From the NCBI GenBank assembly GCA_031404455.1, contig JANNHP010000093.1, positions 1 to 7,996 of the forward strand: DNA of 7,996 bases. Reading direction: 5' to 3'. Shown here piece by piece: positions 7,253 to 7,996 of this stretch. Source of the stretch: JANNHP01 sp031404455 (GTDB lineage: Bacteria > Planctomycetota > JAJSAM01 > JAJVHW01). Every line of letters begins with the position of its first letter. The first letter of the stretch is position 1. The position numbers and the translations under genes are program-made. The notes beneath the pieces are model-generated. The model was not told the DNA's origin. It made no database searches and saw only the letters and a program-made list of their open reading frames with translations.

Positions 7253-7996
7253 TCACAGCCCCACCTCGGCCTTCTGGCTGCCGCGGGTCAGCGTGGTGAA
7301 GAGATCCTCGAGCACGGCCGCCCCGACGACGGGGTCCCGGAGGTCGCCGCCGCGGCGCGCGAGCGCCTCGGCGAGTTCGCGGAGCGAGTCGTCGAGCTCC
7401 GACTTGTCGACGAGGTAGCGCATCGACGTCTCGGCGCCGAGCGTCGTGCTCTCGTGGAAGTGGATCCGCGGGAACGCTTCGAGCACTTCCATCGTCTCCT
7501 TGACCGGCAGGCTCGTCTTGAACTCGACGCGCGCCCAGGGTGCCACCTCGGCGCGGACGGAGTCGAGGTCGCCCTCTCGGACGATCCGGCCTTGGTTGAT
7601 GATGATCACGCGGCGGCAGACCTGCTCGACCCACGGGATCGTGTGCGTGGAGAAGAGGATCGTGGTGTCGCCGGCGATCTCCTTCATGAGGTCGCGGACG
7701 TCGCGGACCTGGTTCGGGTCGAGGCCCGACGTGGGCTCGTCGAGGATCAGCACCTTCGGCCGGTGCACGAGCGCGTCGGCGAGGCCCACGCGCTGCCGGT
7801 AGCCCTTCGACAGATGACCGATGATGCGGTCGGCCACGTCGGTGACGTGGCAGCGCTCCATCGCCTGCTCCACGTGCCGCCGGCGTGCGCTCCTCGGCAC
7901 GCCCTTGATCGTGGCGCGGTAGTCGAGGTACCCCTTCACGCGCATCTCCGTGTAGAGCGGCGTGCTCTCGGGCAGGTAGCCCATGTTCTCGCGGAC
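7253..7996 (-). CDS. ABC transporter ATP-binding protein (GldA/NatA-like), 5' end outside the window
   Basis: This is the nucleotide-binding subunit that would drive the ABC-2 permease downstream. 247 residues are visible, reading VRENMGYLPESTPLYTEM from the window edge; Walker A and the true start are beyond 7996. Counting from the Met at 7984 as 1, the signature is LSKGYRQR (58-65), Walker B is VLILDEP (78-84), the D-loop is SGLD (86-89) and the switch His is His114 in STH. The Q-loop position carries Glu6 (YLPE), as is common in GldA-type proteins, not Gln. After about residue 135 an accessory C-terminal domain of about 100 residues follows, resembling DUF4162-type extensions of ABC-2 ATPases. 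It has a beta-strand pattern (ARVEFKTS) and ends RGSQKAEVGL. The internal Met at 7984 is not the real start, because it falls after the Walker A region. Confidence 0.95.
   Translation of the reverse strand, partial: VRENMGYLPESTPLYTEMRVKGYLDYRATIKGVPRSARRRHVEQAMERCHVTDVADRIIGHLSKGYRQRVGLADALVHRPKVLILDEPTSGLDPNQVRDVRDLMKEIAGDTTILFSTHTIPWVEQVCRRVIIINQGRIVREGDLDSVRAEVAPWARVEFKTSLPVKETMEVLEAFPRIHFHESTTLGAETSMRYLVDKSELDDSLRELAEALARRGGDLRDPVVGAAVLEDLFTTLTRGSQKAEVGL

Overview
This window looks like a chromosomal segment of a high-GC bacterium; a hand count gives about 73% GC over 301-500. All recognisable genes lie on the minus strand, so transcription runs from high to low coordinates. The gene set (an ABC ATPase, an ABC-2 permease, a GldG-like ABC auxiliary protein and a DUF4340 protein) is the 'Gld-like' cassette found in Bacteroidota, and in Planctomycetota, Myxococcota and related lineages. 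The GC content argues against Bacteroidota. A Planctomycetota- or Myxococcota-like source is my guess, not something the sequence proves.

Layout in the direction of transcription: 7996-7253 is an ABC transporter ATPase (5' part, including Walker A, outside the window). 7212-6466 is a six-helix ABC-2 permease. 6469-4628 is a GldG-like auxiliary membrane protein that overlaps the permease by ATGA. 4623-2722 is a membrane-anchored DUF4340 protein, 4 nt downstream. 2660-312 is a DEAD/DEAH-type helicase of the MrfA/YprA family with a C-terminal four-cysteine (DUF1998/MZB) domain. It follows a 61-nt gap that can form two GC-rich hairpins. The first four genes are tightly packed and almost certainly form one export or envelope-remodelling complex. 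The helicase is a DNA-repair type protein that may be read through from the same transcript, but it has no obvious functional link to it.

The low-coordinate end is the odd part. Positions 1 to about 201 encode, on the minus strand, the middle of a bactofilin that resembles betaproteobacterial homologues. Its GC is clearly lower (about 60%), and its N-terminal start is missing. It is joined, right beside a 20-bp perfect palindrome at 210-229, to the 3' flank of the helicase. This may be an assembly chimera, a recombination breakpoint, or a truncated foreign gene. Apart from this junction and the four-fold internal repeat of the DUF4340 protein, the window is fairly ordinary. I see no RNA genes, CRISPR, insertion sequences or convincingly new system.
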